Origin: Acanthopleura granulata
Taxonomy: Eukaryota > Mollusca > Polyplacophora > Chitonida > Chitonidae
Length of the DNA: 64,000 nt
Reading direction: 5' to 3'
Assembly (NCBI GenBank): GCA_016165875.1
Contig: JABBOT010000012.1
Coordinates: forward strand, 11,778,984-11,842,983
Part shown: positions 11,829 to 24,262 of the stretch, in pieces
Position numbering within the stretch: the stretch's first letter is position 1
Layout: each line of letters begins with the position of its first letter
Position numbers and translations under genes: made by a program
The notes under the pieces: generated by a model
Database searches by the model: none
What the model was told of the DNA's origin: nothing
Seen by the model: the letters and a program-made list of their open reading frames with translations, nothing else

Positions 11829-14239
11829 GCCGATGTCATAGTCACGTCAATATGAGGCCCTAAACTTGTGTATTCAATTAATGTTCCTGAAACGATAAGA
11901 AAAATGAAACATAAGAGCGATCTGTATTACTGATTTTGCTTTACGTTTATAGGTAAGCACTGAATCACTCTAAAGAACTTAATCGATGAATGACACCACA
12001 TTAGATAAGGTGGAATCTATCACATAACTTGGTTGTGTGAAATAAATTGTACTAGCACATTACCAAGTCAGCCTCTTTCCCAGAGAATTCAGTGTGGCGA
12101 CACGCCCATTGTGGATAGAGCTGGAGGTTAGTTATATGGAAATTAACAACTTTTACCTTATTATATAGGTGTATTTTCAGCCAACGTTTCCAGTAAGCGA
12201 CAGAGAGAGAAAGAGGGAGAGATAGAGAGAAAGAGCGATAGCAACACCATCCAAATCTGAGTCACCCTTTCCATAAGTGAACGAGAAACCAGCTGACGCA
12301 TGCGGGTTTTACAAATGCACCTCAAAATTAACGAGAAGAAAAACATCACCAGTACAGCCACAACAACAGCGCCATACTTCACTGGAACTGCTCGTCCCAG
12401 CTAAACATCGCAATTGTCGAACTCGTTTAAATTACGTCAGTCATCACCTCCAGACAGTTATGCGATATTATTGTGTAGTGGGATGAGGTCATCGTGTTGT
12501 GATTTGTTGGTAAGCTCCACCTTGGCGGAACCATTGCTAACACGAGCTGAATTAATCATGTACAATAGCTTTTAACCTGACCACACAATGACCTTCATTA
12601 CTGCCATAGATCTAGAACTGTTGGTTATGCGTGCGTGATGAAAGGTGAAGAACTCAGTGCAAAACTTAACGGCCCCACGACATTTAATTACTTCAACGTT
12701 TGGTGGAATATCTACGATGGTTTCCAGTGGAATAAAAGCATGCTAAATGAGATGTTACAAGAAAAAGTGATTTAGGCTAACACGAAAAGCAACCAGAACG
12801 TGTAACGAAGGACTCGAGGCAGTGTTGGCCAAGGTCAGGCAACAGAAGTACACAATTATATATTAGGCCTAGATTTCGATAGAACGGTTGTCAGAAGATT
12901 TGTCCGAGATAAATCCAACCGCCATCGTGGCAAATGCCGATAAGCAAGGGTCGAAATCTGATCAGTTTACCTCAGGGAGAACTTTATTCGAACTATTCAA
13001 TTAAAAAGTAACAATTTAGACGTTCCTTGCATGACATGAAGCAGAATTAGGTAAAAAATAAAGTGATATTAATTGCAGGTGAATAAACGCAAATGATGTA
13101 AAGCACCGATGAAATAAGTAAAGCAATAAAGTTTTTCGGCAAAGAAATTCTGACACCGTAAACTTCGATCCTTTTATACCTGAATATCAATGCACAAGAG
13201 GGTTCCACATCAAGAACATTTCTTCACAATGGCATACAGCTTATATTTTCATAAAAAATTCAGATGTCCTAGTTTATAAAAGTTTTATATTTTAGTAGCT
13301 ACTGTGTGTATACATAAACTTCAATCTTTAACGACAATTTGATTTCTATTTAGAATGGATTTGCTGTCGAAAAGAACTCTCGATTTTTTTGCCTTTTTAC
13401 ACTTTAATTTTGAGGGATGCTTGAAACAGTGAACTAAATGGAATCAGTTCCACTTTTCAACGGTTGACCATTAAGTAGGCACTTTGAAACTTTCTTAGAA
13501 TCATTATTTCTGCGAAATAGGTGTGCTACTTATTGTGCTACTATGTCCAGCATAGTTAAAACTAAAATAGCTCAGACAATTTCTGTGTAACATACCTTTT
13601 GATTTGGCCTATGTCTTTATCTCTTCAGGTAGGACGGGCAGCTTTCCTTCATTCTGAGTGCTCTACGTACTCAGGTATTGCATTTTTCAGTCTGATCTCC
13701 GCCAGGCAGGGTTGTAACAGCCGGGTGATTAATTCGCACCTTTGATCTTTGGCGTCCAGGTGAGAAAGTGAGAGTTGCACTGTAGCTCGACCCTGAGAAA
13801 CAGCTGCGTGTAGAGTCCATCTGGAACTTGGCAATCGCTGATGAATGAACGGCCTATACTGTTAAATTATTCATGGTCGAATGTCAAGATCCAGACATAG
13901 ACAATCGCCCTTGTTCGCAGCTGAGACCAGACAGGCTGCAGAAACCTGACATGATAGCACCTCTGCGGTGTGAAATAAGGCCACGCGCGATGTCCAAACC
14001 GACTAATTTGATATGGCTGATCCACGCCGTACGGCCAGCCAAATACGTCACACATTACATAACCAGGCTGTAAAGAGAGGTCGTGCCTGTTGTTGATCTT
14101 TCTCTTAAAATACAGCAATTGTGGAAGTATGTATACATCCAGCACTCACATCCTACCTGCCACAAATCCCAACTGTTGAACGAAGCTTTCCTGGGGTCGA
14201 TTTTCCTGCCCTATCTAACACCAACCGCCATGTAAATTC
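11829..14239. other. Gene-free spacer
   Basis: It contains the upstream region of the 468-residue gene, a GA-rich microsatellite (12200-12245) and no protein-like frames. Nothing else is recognised. Confidence 0.5.
12196..12245. repeat. GA-rich microsatellite
   Basis: Imperfect GA/GAGAAA purine run (GACAGAGAGAGAAAGAGGGA and following). Confidence 0.85.
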
Positions 14240-14725
14240 AAAGCATGCCTATACAGTATTCTATCCCGATAGGACATCAGAATCACATACCTATGTTTTC
14301 CATGCCGACGTGATCGTAGAATCACGTTATGCCTATATCCTATGCCGGTAGAATCACTGCATAACTATATCACAGAAGGATCACAGAATCATGGCATACC
14401 TATATCCTATGTAGGTAGAATCGCAGAATCGCGGCATGCCTTTATCATTTTCCCATAGAACCAAGGCATGTCTATAGCCGATGTCAGTAGAATTGGAATA
14501 TCATTGTATGCCGATGAGAAAGTTGAATCACTGCATGTCTGTATCTACACAGAATCGTAGAATCGTGCACGACAAGCCTATATCCATTATGGGTAGAATT
14601 GCACAATCACTGCATGCCTATATCCTATGCTGGGGGAATCGTAGAATCGTGCATGACATACCTACATGCATTCCCTGTAGAATCGTAGAATCACTGCATT
14701 CCTATATCCTATATGTCAGTAGGAT
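14240..14725. repeat. Degenerate minisatellite, irregular units of 40-84 bp
   Basis: A core of the type GAATCACTGCATGCCTATAT followed by CCTATG and GTAGAATCG recurs across almost 500 bases. CCTATATCC is seen at 14332, 14399, 14577, 14617 and 14701, and GAATCGTAGAATCG-like links join the units. Spacing is irregular and the copies are diverged, so the array is old. The open frame at 14481-14738 is only a translation of it. Confidence 0.85.
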
Positions 14726-14759
14726 CGATGTCATGTGATTTAAAATGTAATCGAGGAGT

Positions 14760-15950
14760 TTAACAGGCACGCTGGCATGGTATTTATGAGTCTATCAGGC
14801 ACGCTGCCATGATCACAGTTTAGCTACATTTACTTGAAAGGCAGTTCAATGGAGGAATCACAAACCGGGTTGGCTTTGAGGTTAGCGAATACTGAGACAT
14901 CACCACCTAACAACTGTAACCGTGGAGTCACGCTCTTTCCACATACATTTATATGCCGTGGTACTCTAAACACAACACCTTGGTGACACGTTAGGGACAA
15001 TGCTCTCGATCAAACTCTCAAGTTGTGTTGAAACTGTTGCCCCGTTTGTTTGTGTAGTAAAGCGTCCAGACTGGGAACACTGTCGCTTGATATCTGATAC
15101 CAAGCACGACAAATTTGTGTTTAACGATCCCCGAAGTTGGCTGGATAAAGTAGGCTAAAATTAGGCTCGCGTCTCAGCTTAAAAAGCCAGCAAAGCTCAA
15201 TGAGTGTGTTTGAAGCGCTTTCAAAGTGCATGGCGTGCGGAAAAAATCAACAGTCTCTATGAGTGATATAACTTGATTGATATTTATAATATATGAGGTA
15301 TAGGTGAATAAATTTACTTTGCATTATTTAGCTGCCTATTATTTTAGACCAGACTGAGCAATATTTCGAGAATGCCGCGGCGGTCGGTTTCATTGGTGGA
15401 ATAACGTAGAATGACAGACGTAAACTGTCGATATGTAGAGTTTCACACGCAGAACTAGCTCAGCGTGTTTGATGGAGAGCAAGTAATGCCCAATGGATTG
15501 CTCTCAGACTACTTTAAGAATGGCGCAGACCTATGGGCACTTAGGCACTGGAACCTCGAAAATCTGTCCACTCCTGGAACTGAAGCATCACTTGGTTCCA
15601 CCATCCTCACCGCCATCTACACATAAAAATCCGCTTAGAAGAGAGATAACACCGTGTTGAAGCTGCTGCAGTCGTCGTAGCTTTGTCTGACTTTACAAAG
15701 TTTCTTACAAATGAGTCAAATTTTTTATATAAACTTTATGCCGTCAGTCATGGTACAGGTACGGTGTACCATTTAAACTCGCTTATAACAAACTAATCTA
15801 AATTTGTTTTCAGAGATATTTACGGCTCTTTTCAAGAACAATTTACCAAGATCATAACAGCTGTGCAACAGTTGTGGTATCATAACACTTTTTTCAGTCT
15901 GGCGGTCATCTGCCAGGAAGGACATCGTGTTGAACAGCCTGTAACGTCTG
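14760..15950. other. Gene-free stretch
   Basis: No protein-like frame and no clear repeat, apart from a short local repeat of CAGGCACGCTGGCATG / CAGGCACGCTGCCATG near 14765-14812. Confidence 0.45.
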
Positions 15951-15959
15951 ACCATTTGC

Positions 15960-16325
15960 TAACTATCACACTGTCGTCGCTGCTCTGGTTTTACTGTCTA
16001 ATCTGTAGTCGTCCATGTTGTATTCCTGCATGAACCGGGATTCTGGTGGTGAACTAAGCATCACCGAGGCCTGGTTCCTTTCCATTATTTTCATGTGATT
16101 GTTTATTAACTGCAATGACAACGCAGCATTTTGAGTAATTCTTGATCAGTGACATGTAATAAATTCCATCTCATAAAATGACATGACCGTTTTTTTTTTT
16201 ACCCAATCATTGGTAAGCCAGTGTGTTAGGGAATCTATAAGTGGCTATATTTAACGTTTACGTGATAAGAGGTAAGAGTCAAACATTAACTGAGTTGAAC
16301 CATTTGTCACATCTTTTATATTATC
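15960..16325 (+). repeat. Dispersed repeat family R1, copy 1
   Basis: It contains ATCACACTGTCGTCGCTGCT and TGGTTTTACTGTCTAAT, then GGATTCTGGTGGTGAACTAA, ATTTTGAGTAATTCTTGATC, and a TGTTAGGGAATCTATAAG tail. The same phrases recur at 29975-30330, 43425-43650 and 50190-50440 on plus, and inverted at 17190-17320, 39778-39905 and 58655-58810. It has no coding capacity and behaves like a non-autonomous DNA element, but I cannot define its ends. Confidence 0.7.
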
Positions 16326-17189
16326 CGGGGCTATCATTTAGAGAACTGAAACGAGGATTAAGAACTATGTCCTTTCTGACATCCTTTCAGTGATCAATTT
16401 TCTCCTCCTCAGATGTCATAATGGAATTTTATTATTATTTAGTTTCAATGAACCTTCTCCATACCCGATAAGCACCCTGGTGTTACAGAACAATGCATGC
16501 AAACGATCAACAATTAGCCTCAGTCCCATCAATGGAAGAAGAGCTCTATAGCCAGTCGATTCCTTCTACATCCCGCAAGCTTCGGTGTTGGGCATGTAAC
16601 ACTCGTTGTGAAAATTAACGAATCTTCCGAGAAACCTTTACTAGAAAAAGACAGGGAGAGGCGCGTTTCTTATGATACCAGTCAGTGTGAGCAGTAGCAA
16701 TTATTTGCGAGTGTTTATACATGAATGTGACGTGCTTATCGTTGTGAAAAGAGTGCCTGACTTCATCTCTAATGAAAACATGCTGCCATCCTGTCCAATT
16801 ATCTCCCTTTACATATGCTACGATGCCTCGCAATATACTGATTTTGGGCAAAGCTTCGCAATGTAACATTTAGGAAACACCTTACCCAGACTAGTAACTG
16901 TATTTACATGGAAGGTTATTTTCAACAGAGCCCTGTACTGACAGTATAACAGAGGCACCGTCCAGAGACGATTCCGAATAGTTTCGCGTCTATAGCGCTG
17001 GCAACAGTATGGTTGATCATATATTTGGTTAAGCTAGCTTATATTGCTACCTATGCGTAAAAGTTATGTGGCTCGTGACTTCGCGCGGACGATGTCAGTT
17101 GTCATTTTGCCTGACAGTTTTAACAAACATGGTACACCTGTATATAACCCCAAAATAGGCGGGTAGATAATGAAGTACAAAAAAACTAC

Positions 17190-17320
17190 AGCACAAGACA
17201 ATACAACCAGAGCAGCGATGACAGTGTCACAGCTGGTAAATGGTCACACGTTACAAGTGAAATCTTGCCTGCTGTCACTTTACCTCAATTAAGGTTTTAT
17301 TCTAAACTATTCATGTAAGT
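17190..17320 (-). repeat. R1 repeat, copy 2 (inverted)
   Basis: Reads ACCAGAGCAGCGATGACAGT, then GGTAAATGGTCACACGTTAC and CACTTTACCTCAATTAAGG. This is the reverse complement of the CACTGTCGTCGCTGC segment of the R1 family. Confidence 0.6.
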
Positions 17321-18010
17321 CTTCAAGAAGTAACAATCCCCCCCCCCATCACGATAAAGATTTACGTATACACAAAGGATGTGATATTAATAGGTTTTAC
17401 TATGTTTTGAGTGAATATATCGGCACAATGTTACAATAAAATTCAGAACTACATGTTGACTACGCCAAAAATGTAATAGTAATGCTAACAAGGGGGTTTG
17501 AAAGCAGTATTCGGAAATTTTTAGATGTTATATTTTATTTCAGTTTGTAGTATCTGTTCTGAAAAATATATATGCGATAAGCAACTTCGCTATTTTAAGC
17601 GTTAGCTTTAGCCATGCTCATGGCCGAAGAATTATCGACGACATAGTGTTTTATTTGTCAATGAAAATCGTTGTGGACTGTAGCTTTTGTCCATTTGCAA
17701 ACCGCAGACTTGATTAAGCAACGTGATCTGATATTTCCCACAATTAATTTGTTTCTAGTACATACAGCAAAACATACACCGGTGAGTTGTTAGTAAAAGT
17801 CAGAAAGGTTTTGAAAACTTACAGATGCTGGATATGAAAATGTACTAGATTAAATGATAGTTTAATACATCGTAAATCCGTTTACGCTAAATCCGAAAAT
17901 GGTCAGCGCCCAGGTAGTTTGGATCTGTAACCCTTCAGACTTGCAATTGGAAATATAAAATGCGAGAGACAGAAATAAAATGCGAGAGACAGAAGTAGAG
18001 AAATAATATA

Positions 18011-18016
18011 TTTATT
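18011..18016 (-). terminator. Poly(A) signal of the zinc-finger gene
   Basis: TTTATT on plus gives AATAAA on minus, 108 bases after the stop codon of the zinc-finger frame and in a sensible position for a short 3' UTR. Confidence 0.55.
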
Positions 18017-18123
18017 GTTTTACACATAGTATACAACAACGAGTTTTCTTAAACAGCACTTATATAGCTAAAGCACTTCCAAGGGCAACGGGTATGCAAT
18101 TTCCAAATAGTTGTTTGTACATA

Positions 18124-19020
18124 TCAGCATCGTGGTGCGATAGCTGGGGTGGGGACCTTCTTCATGTGCGTGTCTCGGTGTCTGATCATATTTCCCGACT
18201 GGGCAAACCCTTTCCCACAGACGTTGCAGACGTAGGGTTTCTCACCAGTGTGCAGACGGACGTGTTTCCTCCACGTGGAATAGTCGGCAAAGGCACGTGT
18301 ACACACAGAGCAGACGTAAGGCTTCTCTCCCGTGTGGGTGCGGATGTGAGCCTTCAGGGTGGAGCGCTGGGTGAACGTCTTGGGACAGTATTCACAGGCA
18401 TGTGGTCGGACCGTGAACGTTGGCTTCCGGTTGTTCTGTCTGGCAGGGCTCTCAGTTACAGGAAATCTACTCCAGCCGATAGGGGGAGCCATCTCCGCCA
18501 GACTTTCGTAACCACTGTCAGTGGTGTCGTTGGAAATGTGGTTGATGACGTCATCAAAACTCTCCGATAAGCCAATGGAAGTGGTGGAAGGGCGTTCCAT
18601 ATCTTCCAAGAGCATGGAGTCGACGATGCTGAGATCACTATCCACCTGTTGACAGGACGACCTAGGTTTCTTCAGCAGGAAGTGTCGAAGCTGATCAGCC
18701 TGCATGGCACAACTGTTCCGGTGCAGTTTTGGAACTGGCTGAAGAGGGAACGGCGACGACGCGACCTTAACTGTGGGAGAGTTGGGGATTCTGGGGCTGG
18801 ATATGCAGGTTGGGAAGAATTCTGTCGGAGAAGCAATCCCTGCAGATCGGATGTCCATGAAAGGTGATGTAGGTGGACTCACAGTGGCTGTGTCAAAGGT
18901 GAAGACTTGAGCCTGCATGCAAGCCGGGGAGGGAAGGTAGAACCCATTGTCACTCACGCGATGGTTCATTTTGGCCAGAACGCCAACGGCTTCATGGTAC
19001 AGGGAAGGAGACACGGCCAT
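18124..19020 (-). CDS. C2H2 zinc-finger transcription factor, 298 residues, three C-terminal fingers
   Basis: A predicted nuclear DNA-binding regulator. Three classical C2H2 fingers lie at the C-terminus: C209/C212/H225/H229, C237/C240/H253/H257 and C265/C268/H281/H285. They are joined by two canonical TGEKPY linkers, the signature of sequence-specific DNA binding. The N-terminal 200 residues are Ser/Pro-rich with several SP/TP sites (for example VSPPTSP, SSPRIPNSP), typical of a phosphorylated regulatory region. Residues 168-173 read DSGYES, matching the DSG-hydrophobic-x-S phosphodegron recognised by beta-TrCP, next to an acidic stretch. The whole protein is in one exon. The first Met lies at 19020, with a TATAAA about 85 bases upstream and AATAAA 108 bases after the stop. 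I cannot assign an orthologue, and the finger sequences do not look like Snail, GATA or Gfi proteins. The plus-strand frame at 18094-18570 is its antisense shadow. Confidence 0.9.
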   Translation of the reverse strand: MAVSPSLYHEAVGVLAKMNHRVSDNGFYLPSPACMQAQVFTFDTATVSPPTSPFMDIRSAGIASPTEFFPTCISSPRIPNSPTVKVASSPFPLQPVPKLHRNSCAMQADQLRHFLLKKPRSSCQQVDSDLSIVDSMLLEDMERPSTTSIGLSESFDDVINHISNDTTDSGYESLAEMAPPIGWSRFPVTESPARQNNRKPTFTVRPHACEYCPKTFTQRSTLKAHIRTHTGEKPYVCSVCTRAFADYSTWRKHVRLHTGEKPYVCNVCGKGFAQSGNMIRHRDTHMKKVPTPAIAPRC

Positions 19021-19104
19021 ATTCTCAGCTTCGGTTATCAGAGGAGGGATACGTACACTGAGCTGTGTTCACCTAGAATGATTTTGTCATGAGTTCACCA
19101 GGAA

Positions 19105-19110
19105 TTTATA
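19105..19110 (-). promoter_or_regulatory. Candidate TATA box of the zinc-finger gene
   Basis: TTTATA on plus gives TATAAA on minus. A start site about 30 bases downstream (near 19077) would leave a 5' leader of about 55 bases before the Met at 19020. Confidence 0.4.
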
Positions 19111-19534
19111 GGTGAGCTGATGACTACATGAGGTAACATGATTGCTCATGAGTAAAACACAGCAAGAGGTTGTACCGGGTTGAATGACAAACGTCTCAAA
19201 GAGAGCAGGTGTGTGAGTTGAGCATGCCATGAGGGATCATGTCACACAGGGCACTGGCTTAGGCTGACCTGGTAATCCCTTACTGCAGGGAATCGGCTTT
19301 TCATAACACATCACAAACCCTTCTTGGCAAATACTTTTCTCTGGGAAGTTGCTGGTAATTTTGTATATCTGAGGAATTCATTTTTTTCTTCAGATTTTAT
19401 TTATAGGAAATATATCATTCCGAATGTAAAGTCAAAGATAGACAGGAGTAAAACGTCAGTGGAATGCTGCTTTGTAAAATATTGCTCATTTTTCGCTGGC
19501 GAAAATACAACGAATGAAGATAAACTTATAAAGA

Positions 19535-19690
19535 AGCCTTGTTTGACTTCGATATGGCTACAGCACTGCCGAAGTGACATTAAGTCAAAACTATTCCTTC
19601 CATATCTCCTACTTGTAGGATTGAGAAATTGACAACTACTCTGTCTGCTTAGATAAGTGTGGGGACTAATCAAAACGGAAGAAAGATATA
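19535..19690 (+). repeat. SINE-like repeat, ATATTGCCGAAGTG-type tail, copy 1
   Basis: ATGGCTACAGCACTGCCGAA and GTGACATTAAGTCAAAACTA match the conserved gastropod-type SINE 3' end. The flank TTGAGAAATTGACAACTACT with CTGTCTGCTTAGATAA also matches the copy at 20925-21095, so the repeat unit extends beyond the tail. Confidence 0.65.
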
Positions 19691-20924
19691 GTCATATCCC
19701 AACATAATTTATTTGTACGGATATCCACTCATCAAAATGAGGAAACGATTGAGGAATGCAAAGTTTGTTTTCTGGTGAAAAATATTTAATGAAAGTCCTA
19801 TTTTATTGTCCAAATATGAGCAAATGAGTCCCATACATACATATAAAGTAAACTTCAGAAGGCGCTTATGTCAGAACTTAATAATTCAAAGTAACAATCT
19901 TCAATACATCACACAAATTAAAGGTAAAATTCAACTCTAAACGCATATTAAATGGAAATGGGTTGCTTTAATAACGTATATTCAGTACAATTTTAGTTAT
20001 TTTTATGTCTGTAGTTTCATTTTTATGTTTGTAATTTCCCATAAAATTTGCTGCCTCTAGCGTAGTGTTAGGGAATGTTAAACTAAGTGGATGTCTCAGT
20101 TAACGAGATTTGTTATTTAAAGTTAACGGCAATTTATAACTATGGCTTTGCTTGGGGACAATATTGATTTGTTTCAATCGTTAGTGTCAAGTGTGGGTTT
20201 GCAAGTTAAATATTCCAAACAGCATTTAGCAACGATGATGACAATAGACACCTTCGTAAAAGTTTTGATCTGATTTTATTTCAATTTTTCAAGTTGACAA
20301 GTAGCAGAACCAACCAGCTGGTTTTTGATTGGCTCTAGTCTGCTTAACAATAAGACCTATGTCCTAAAATAACCCAGATGAGTTGTGCAACCGTATGCAA
20401 TGTACACTTGTCATTTGAATGTTCGTTGAGGCATAGGTAGCCGATCGATTACAGCGCCCAATGTATGCAAAACTGAGTACATGTCACAGAAAATAAAACA
20501 CGAATGCAACAAATTATATTGACAATGATCTTATAAACGTTACAAGTTCTGCATTAATTGTAATGTAGGTCAGTCACTTGGAGTTTTGCTCTGAGGAAGT
20601 ATCATCCCATATCACATCTGTTCTACAAGAATTTTGATATTCACACAATTTCACATGTACGTCATAAGTTAAGCATTTAAATCAGGTTTAAGTTTTCTTT
20701 GGATTAAGGGACAGTTCAGAGTCCTTAACTATGGTACGTTTTCCTTTGTATTTACAATTGGTATTCAAACAGACTTATCTTGATGCAATGTTGATGTAAA
20801 TCGCTTAAACACTGGTGATGTGTTCATATTGCTAGGCAAGTTCGCCGACCCATTTGGCTGTCGAAAATAAAACTTCCTTAAATCAAAATAAACTTCTAAA
20901 CAAGCCTTGTATATGGCTTAGTTA

Positions 20925-21095
20925 TGGGTGCATATGGTTTACTTTATGGCTGCAATATTGCCGAAGTGGCGTTAAATCATAACTACTCATTCGCTCGATC
21001 CTAGCTCTATAGTTGAGAAACTGACGACCATTCTGTCTACTTCGATAACTGGAAGAAGTGAAAAGATAGTGATATTCCACTGTTATGTTTTGACT
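20925..21095 (+). repeat. SINE-like repeat, ATATTGCCGAAGTG-type tail, copy 2
   Basis: ATGGCTGCAATATTGCCGAA and GTGGCGTTAAATCATAACTA, then TTGAGAAACTGACGACCATT and CTGTCTACTTCGATAA. The tail is better preserved than in copy 1. Both copies read on the plus strand. Confidence 0.7.
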
Positions 21096-22158
21096 ATCCT
21101 TATTATTGCTCATAAACACAATGATTTAATATAACCTCTAGGCGGTTCGCTTCAGACGTATTTCTTGCAGGCAATGACAGTATTTGATTTTTGCTGATTA
21201 GTTGGCACAAAAACTAGGAAACGCTAGTATGTATACTTATAAATATATGTTGCCGGGGCAATTAAAAGCAAACTTATAGGATATAGTGTTGCCATGTTAA
21301 TCATATAATAATATACAACGCAGGAGAATATATAAAGAAATCATACGTAAAGTCATGTGCATAAACAGCTGTGTAAAACTGAGATGGCATGTCTATAACA
21401 ACTATGACAGAATTTCCAGTCTAGAGTACTGTGCAAAATTTCCAACGATTTAGGAACAATGTATAAATTTATTTTCTAAGGAAATGTGTTGATTTGAATT
21501 TGGTGAAAAGTTTCATGAGGCTATTCTGAAAGAGGAAGTAATGTCACAAAGCTAATTCCTCACACTTGATCCGCTGACAGTTTTAACTCCTGGAAACAAT
21601 AGACATGGCTTCACAAAGTCTGTAAGACCACCGCTGTGTCAAAAAGTCAACTTACGAGATATTTGAAATTTAAAAATCAAAATAATACATTTTATATCAA
21701 AACAGGTTTGGTAATACCCACATCTATGAACTATAAATTGACAAATCGTTGCATCTTTGAACAGCTCTTAAAATAACACGTGTATATGCATAAGCGCCTG
21801 GACTTGTACAATGTAAAACAAGTCTTGCTATAGCAGCTGCAGATGGAGCAAAGCTGCCACGGCCATGTAGACACTAAGCGGTTTTCAGGCTGTTGGATGG
21901 TTTTGATTTCAGTAACGTGTATACAACACATACAAATTAGGCTTATATTCTAAGGACTTGAAAGTTATCTGTGTTGAATAACCAAATTGGTAGATGTCAT
22001 GTAGGGAATGTGTTTAAGTAAGAGTATTGCCGTTATTAAAGATTAGAAATCACCGAATATAACGCAGGCTCAGGGCTGAAAATTAACTTATGCCACTCCG
22101 GATGACATCTACCATTGTGATATATTCAACCAAGGGAACTGTGTCATTTGTGATCTTC

Positions 22159-22172
22159 CGGGGGGGGGGGGG
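22159..22172. repeat. Poly-G tract
   Basis: A run of about 14 G. Similar homopolymers occur at 17338-17347 (C), 27281-27289 (C) and 62279-62288 (G). Confidence 0.85.
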
Positions 22173-23565
22173 GCAATGTATGTTCGCCATAAAATGTACC
22201 AGTTAGTTACAGTCTGTTTAGTAGGAGGCCTGATGATGGAGTGACCTATTCAGTTGACATGTATTGCTAGCGTTTTAATGAATGGCTCTGGGGTCGCTGG
22301 TTCGAAACCGGGAGTTGTTTCAGCCAATTTGCAGCACTAAAACCTGTGTTATGTACAGAAATTGTAATCTATAATAAAGGCAATACTGTTAAGTTGTATA
22401 ATGTGTGCGAAAAATTAGCTTGAAAATCATGTTCCACAAATACCTATGTAAGTTAAACCGCTCCAGTATTCTTTTTGAATCATTTCATATATATTCCGTG
22501 ATTTTACACGTAATGTAAAGTATATCTTCTCAAATGCATTTAACCTTTTAATTTAATAATAGAAAAACAACCTGTGATGAAGCCATTCTCAGTGGGTTTG
22601 TGAAAATGTAATCCGTTGTTAACTGGGCTTCCCTTATCCATACATGCTTGTCGGGATTACCCCTCACTGTTCATGAGCACAACACAAACTGGCAGCAATA
22701 GCTCTTGTATGAAACTCAATGGGGTTGAAACTGTTTAGTGATCTTTGATGTATTTATTGACATCGATTGAATTTGAAAAACAACAGTATAATATTGTCAA
22801 AAATATTATACCAAAGTAATGTCTCTCATATCCTCTGTCAGTTCAAGCCATGTAACACACCAATGTTGCAACCAGCGGTTTGGTGCAAGATAAATATATA
22901 TGTCCATCACCGTGTATCTTTTCAAACTTATGTTCGACAGAAAGCGACCCACAAATGAACAAGAGTGGTTTAACTGATATATTTATTTCAAACAGAAACA
23001 CGGTTTGATAGAGGGCCATGAACAACAACTCATTGAAGGCTGTTAAAATTAAAACTAGAGATTGATAAGACGGCACGGTGCGAGATGGAGGTGTGCATCG
23101 AGAGGATACTTTCTGCAACACACTCTGGTGCATGTCTTTACGTCTGCAACTCCACAAGTTGGTCGGAATTTTCTAAGATATTTAAACAAAAAATGGTGTA
23201 AACGTTTAGAGTAGTTCCGAAATAGTATTGAATATATACTTATCAAACGGCCAAAATATTCATCCTGTAACCTTCCTTTTCGATAAGAACTCTGTGTTGT
23301 ATTTGATTACAGTGGTCTTAGGTATACTAATAAAATTACTGATCATTATTGATCATTATTGCATTATATACAAATAGCTTGCACAATCAATCCCTTATAC
23401 CAATTGCCACAAATAAAGATTGTAACTTTTAGCAATTATATAATCAAACTCGGACGGAAGATCGGTAAAAGATTAAAACTTCAATTTTTCTGAGAAGACC
23501 GTATAAAAATTCCGAGAAATCCATCTCTGCATGTGGTCACTTAAACATCATAATTTTGTTGGAAG

Positions 23566-23830
23566 TGGGCTGTGGCCGAGTGGTTAGAGACGCTTGCTTG
23601 TCAATCTCTGCATGTGGAGGCATTGGTGACAATAAGTAGTGATTGGCGTTTCATTTGGTGCATTGTATCGTTCGTTGAAGATCGCTTGTCTTCCACCAAT
23701 TTGTTGTGCATATCTGATATTCGGGAAGTAGTCAAAGATCGATGGTTACCCCTGACACCCAAGTTTCCTCCACTTATAAAACTGCATGCGATCGCAAAAG
23801 TTAATTAAAAATGCAATAAATAAGCAAATA
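23566..23830 (+). repeat. tRNA-derived SINE
   Basis: It starts with a pol III A-box-like tRNA head (GGCTGTGGCCGAGTGGTTAG, the Leu/Ser tRNA type), followed by an unrelated body containing TTCCTCCACTTATAAAACTG and ending in an A-rich tail with AATGCAATAAATAAGCAAAT. The tRNA cloverleaf is not completed, so this is a SINE rather than a tRNA gene. Confidence 0.6.
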
Positions 23831-24202
23831 CAAAGCATTTCTTTCCACAAAGCTGTCATAATTATGTCATTCCAGACGTGCGATACAGGGACTTCAAACG
23901 AGTGGCTGATTTCATATCCCCGTGTTACTATAGAGCTCTATGTTTATGGTCATAAATGTGTAACACTTCATGAGATTGGAAATACAGAGGAAACATGTCG
24001 TTTCAGGTTACACTTGCTTCGTCTGACCCAAGGAGACACCTAATTGATTTTTTAGGCGTGGGACAAGGTGTAGGACAATTGAGAAACACTTTGATGTCGC
24101 GAAATTTGTCTTTATCACATGAAAGATATTTATTGCGACCTTCAGGTGACCTTGTATTGCGTCCTGGGAAGTTTATTTTGCTTTCAAAGAACAAAGAGTG
24201 CA

Positions 24203-24262
24203 TTTTTCTGTGTAACATTTCTGTGTAACATTTTTCTGTGACTATTTCAATGTGACTATTTC
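24203..24262. repeat. Short tandem repeat
   Basis: TTTCTGTGTAACA is repeated twice, followed by two copies of a TGTGACTATTTC unit. It is a small local expansion with no coding meaning. Confidence 0.6.

Noticed and set aside
18094..18570. Plus-strand frame of 158 codons
   Set aside because: Antisense shadow of the zinc-finger gene.
23568..23640. tRNA gene (Leu/Ser type) starting GGCTGTGGCCGAGTGG
   Set aside because: The anticodon arm and T arm are not completed, and the segment runs into a SINE body and A-rich tail.
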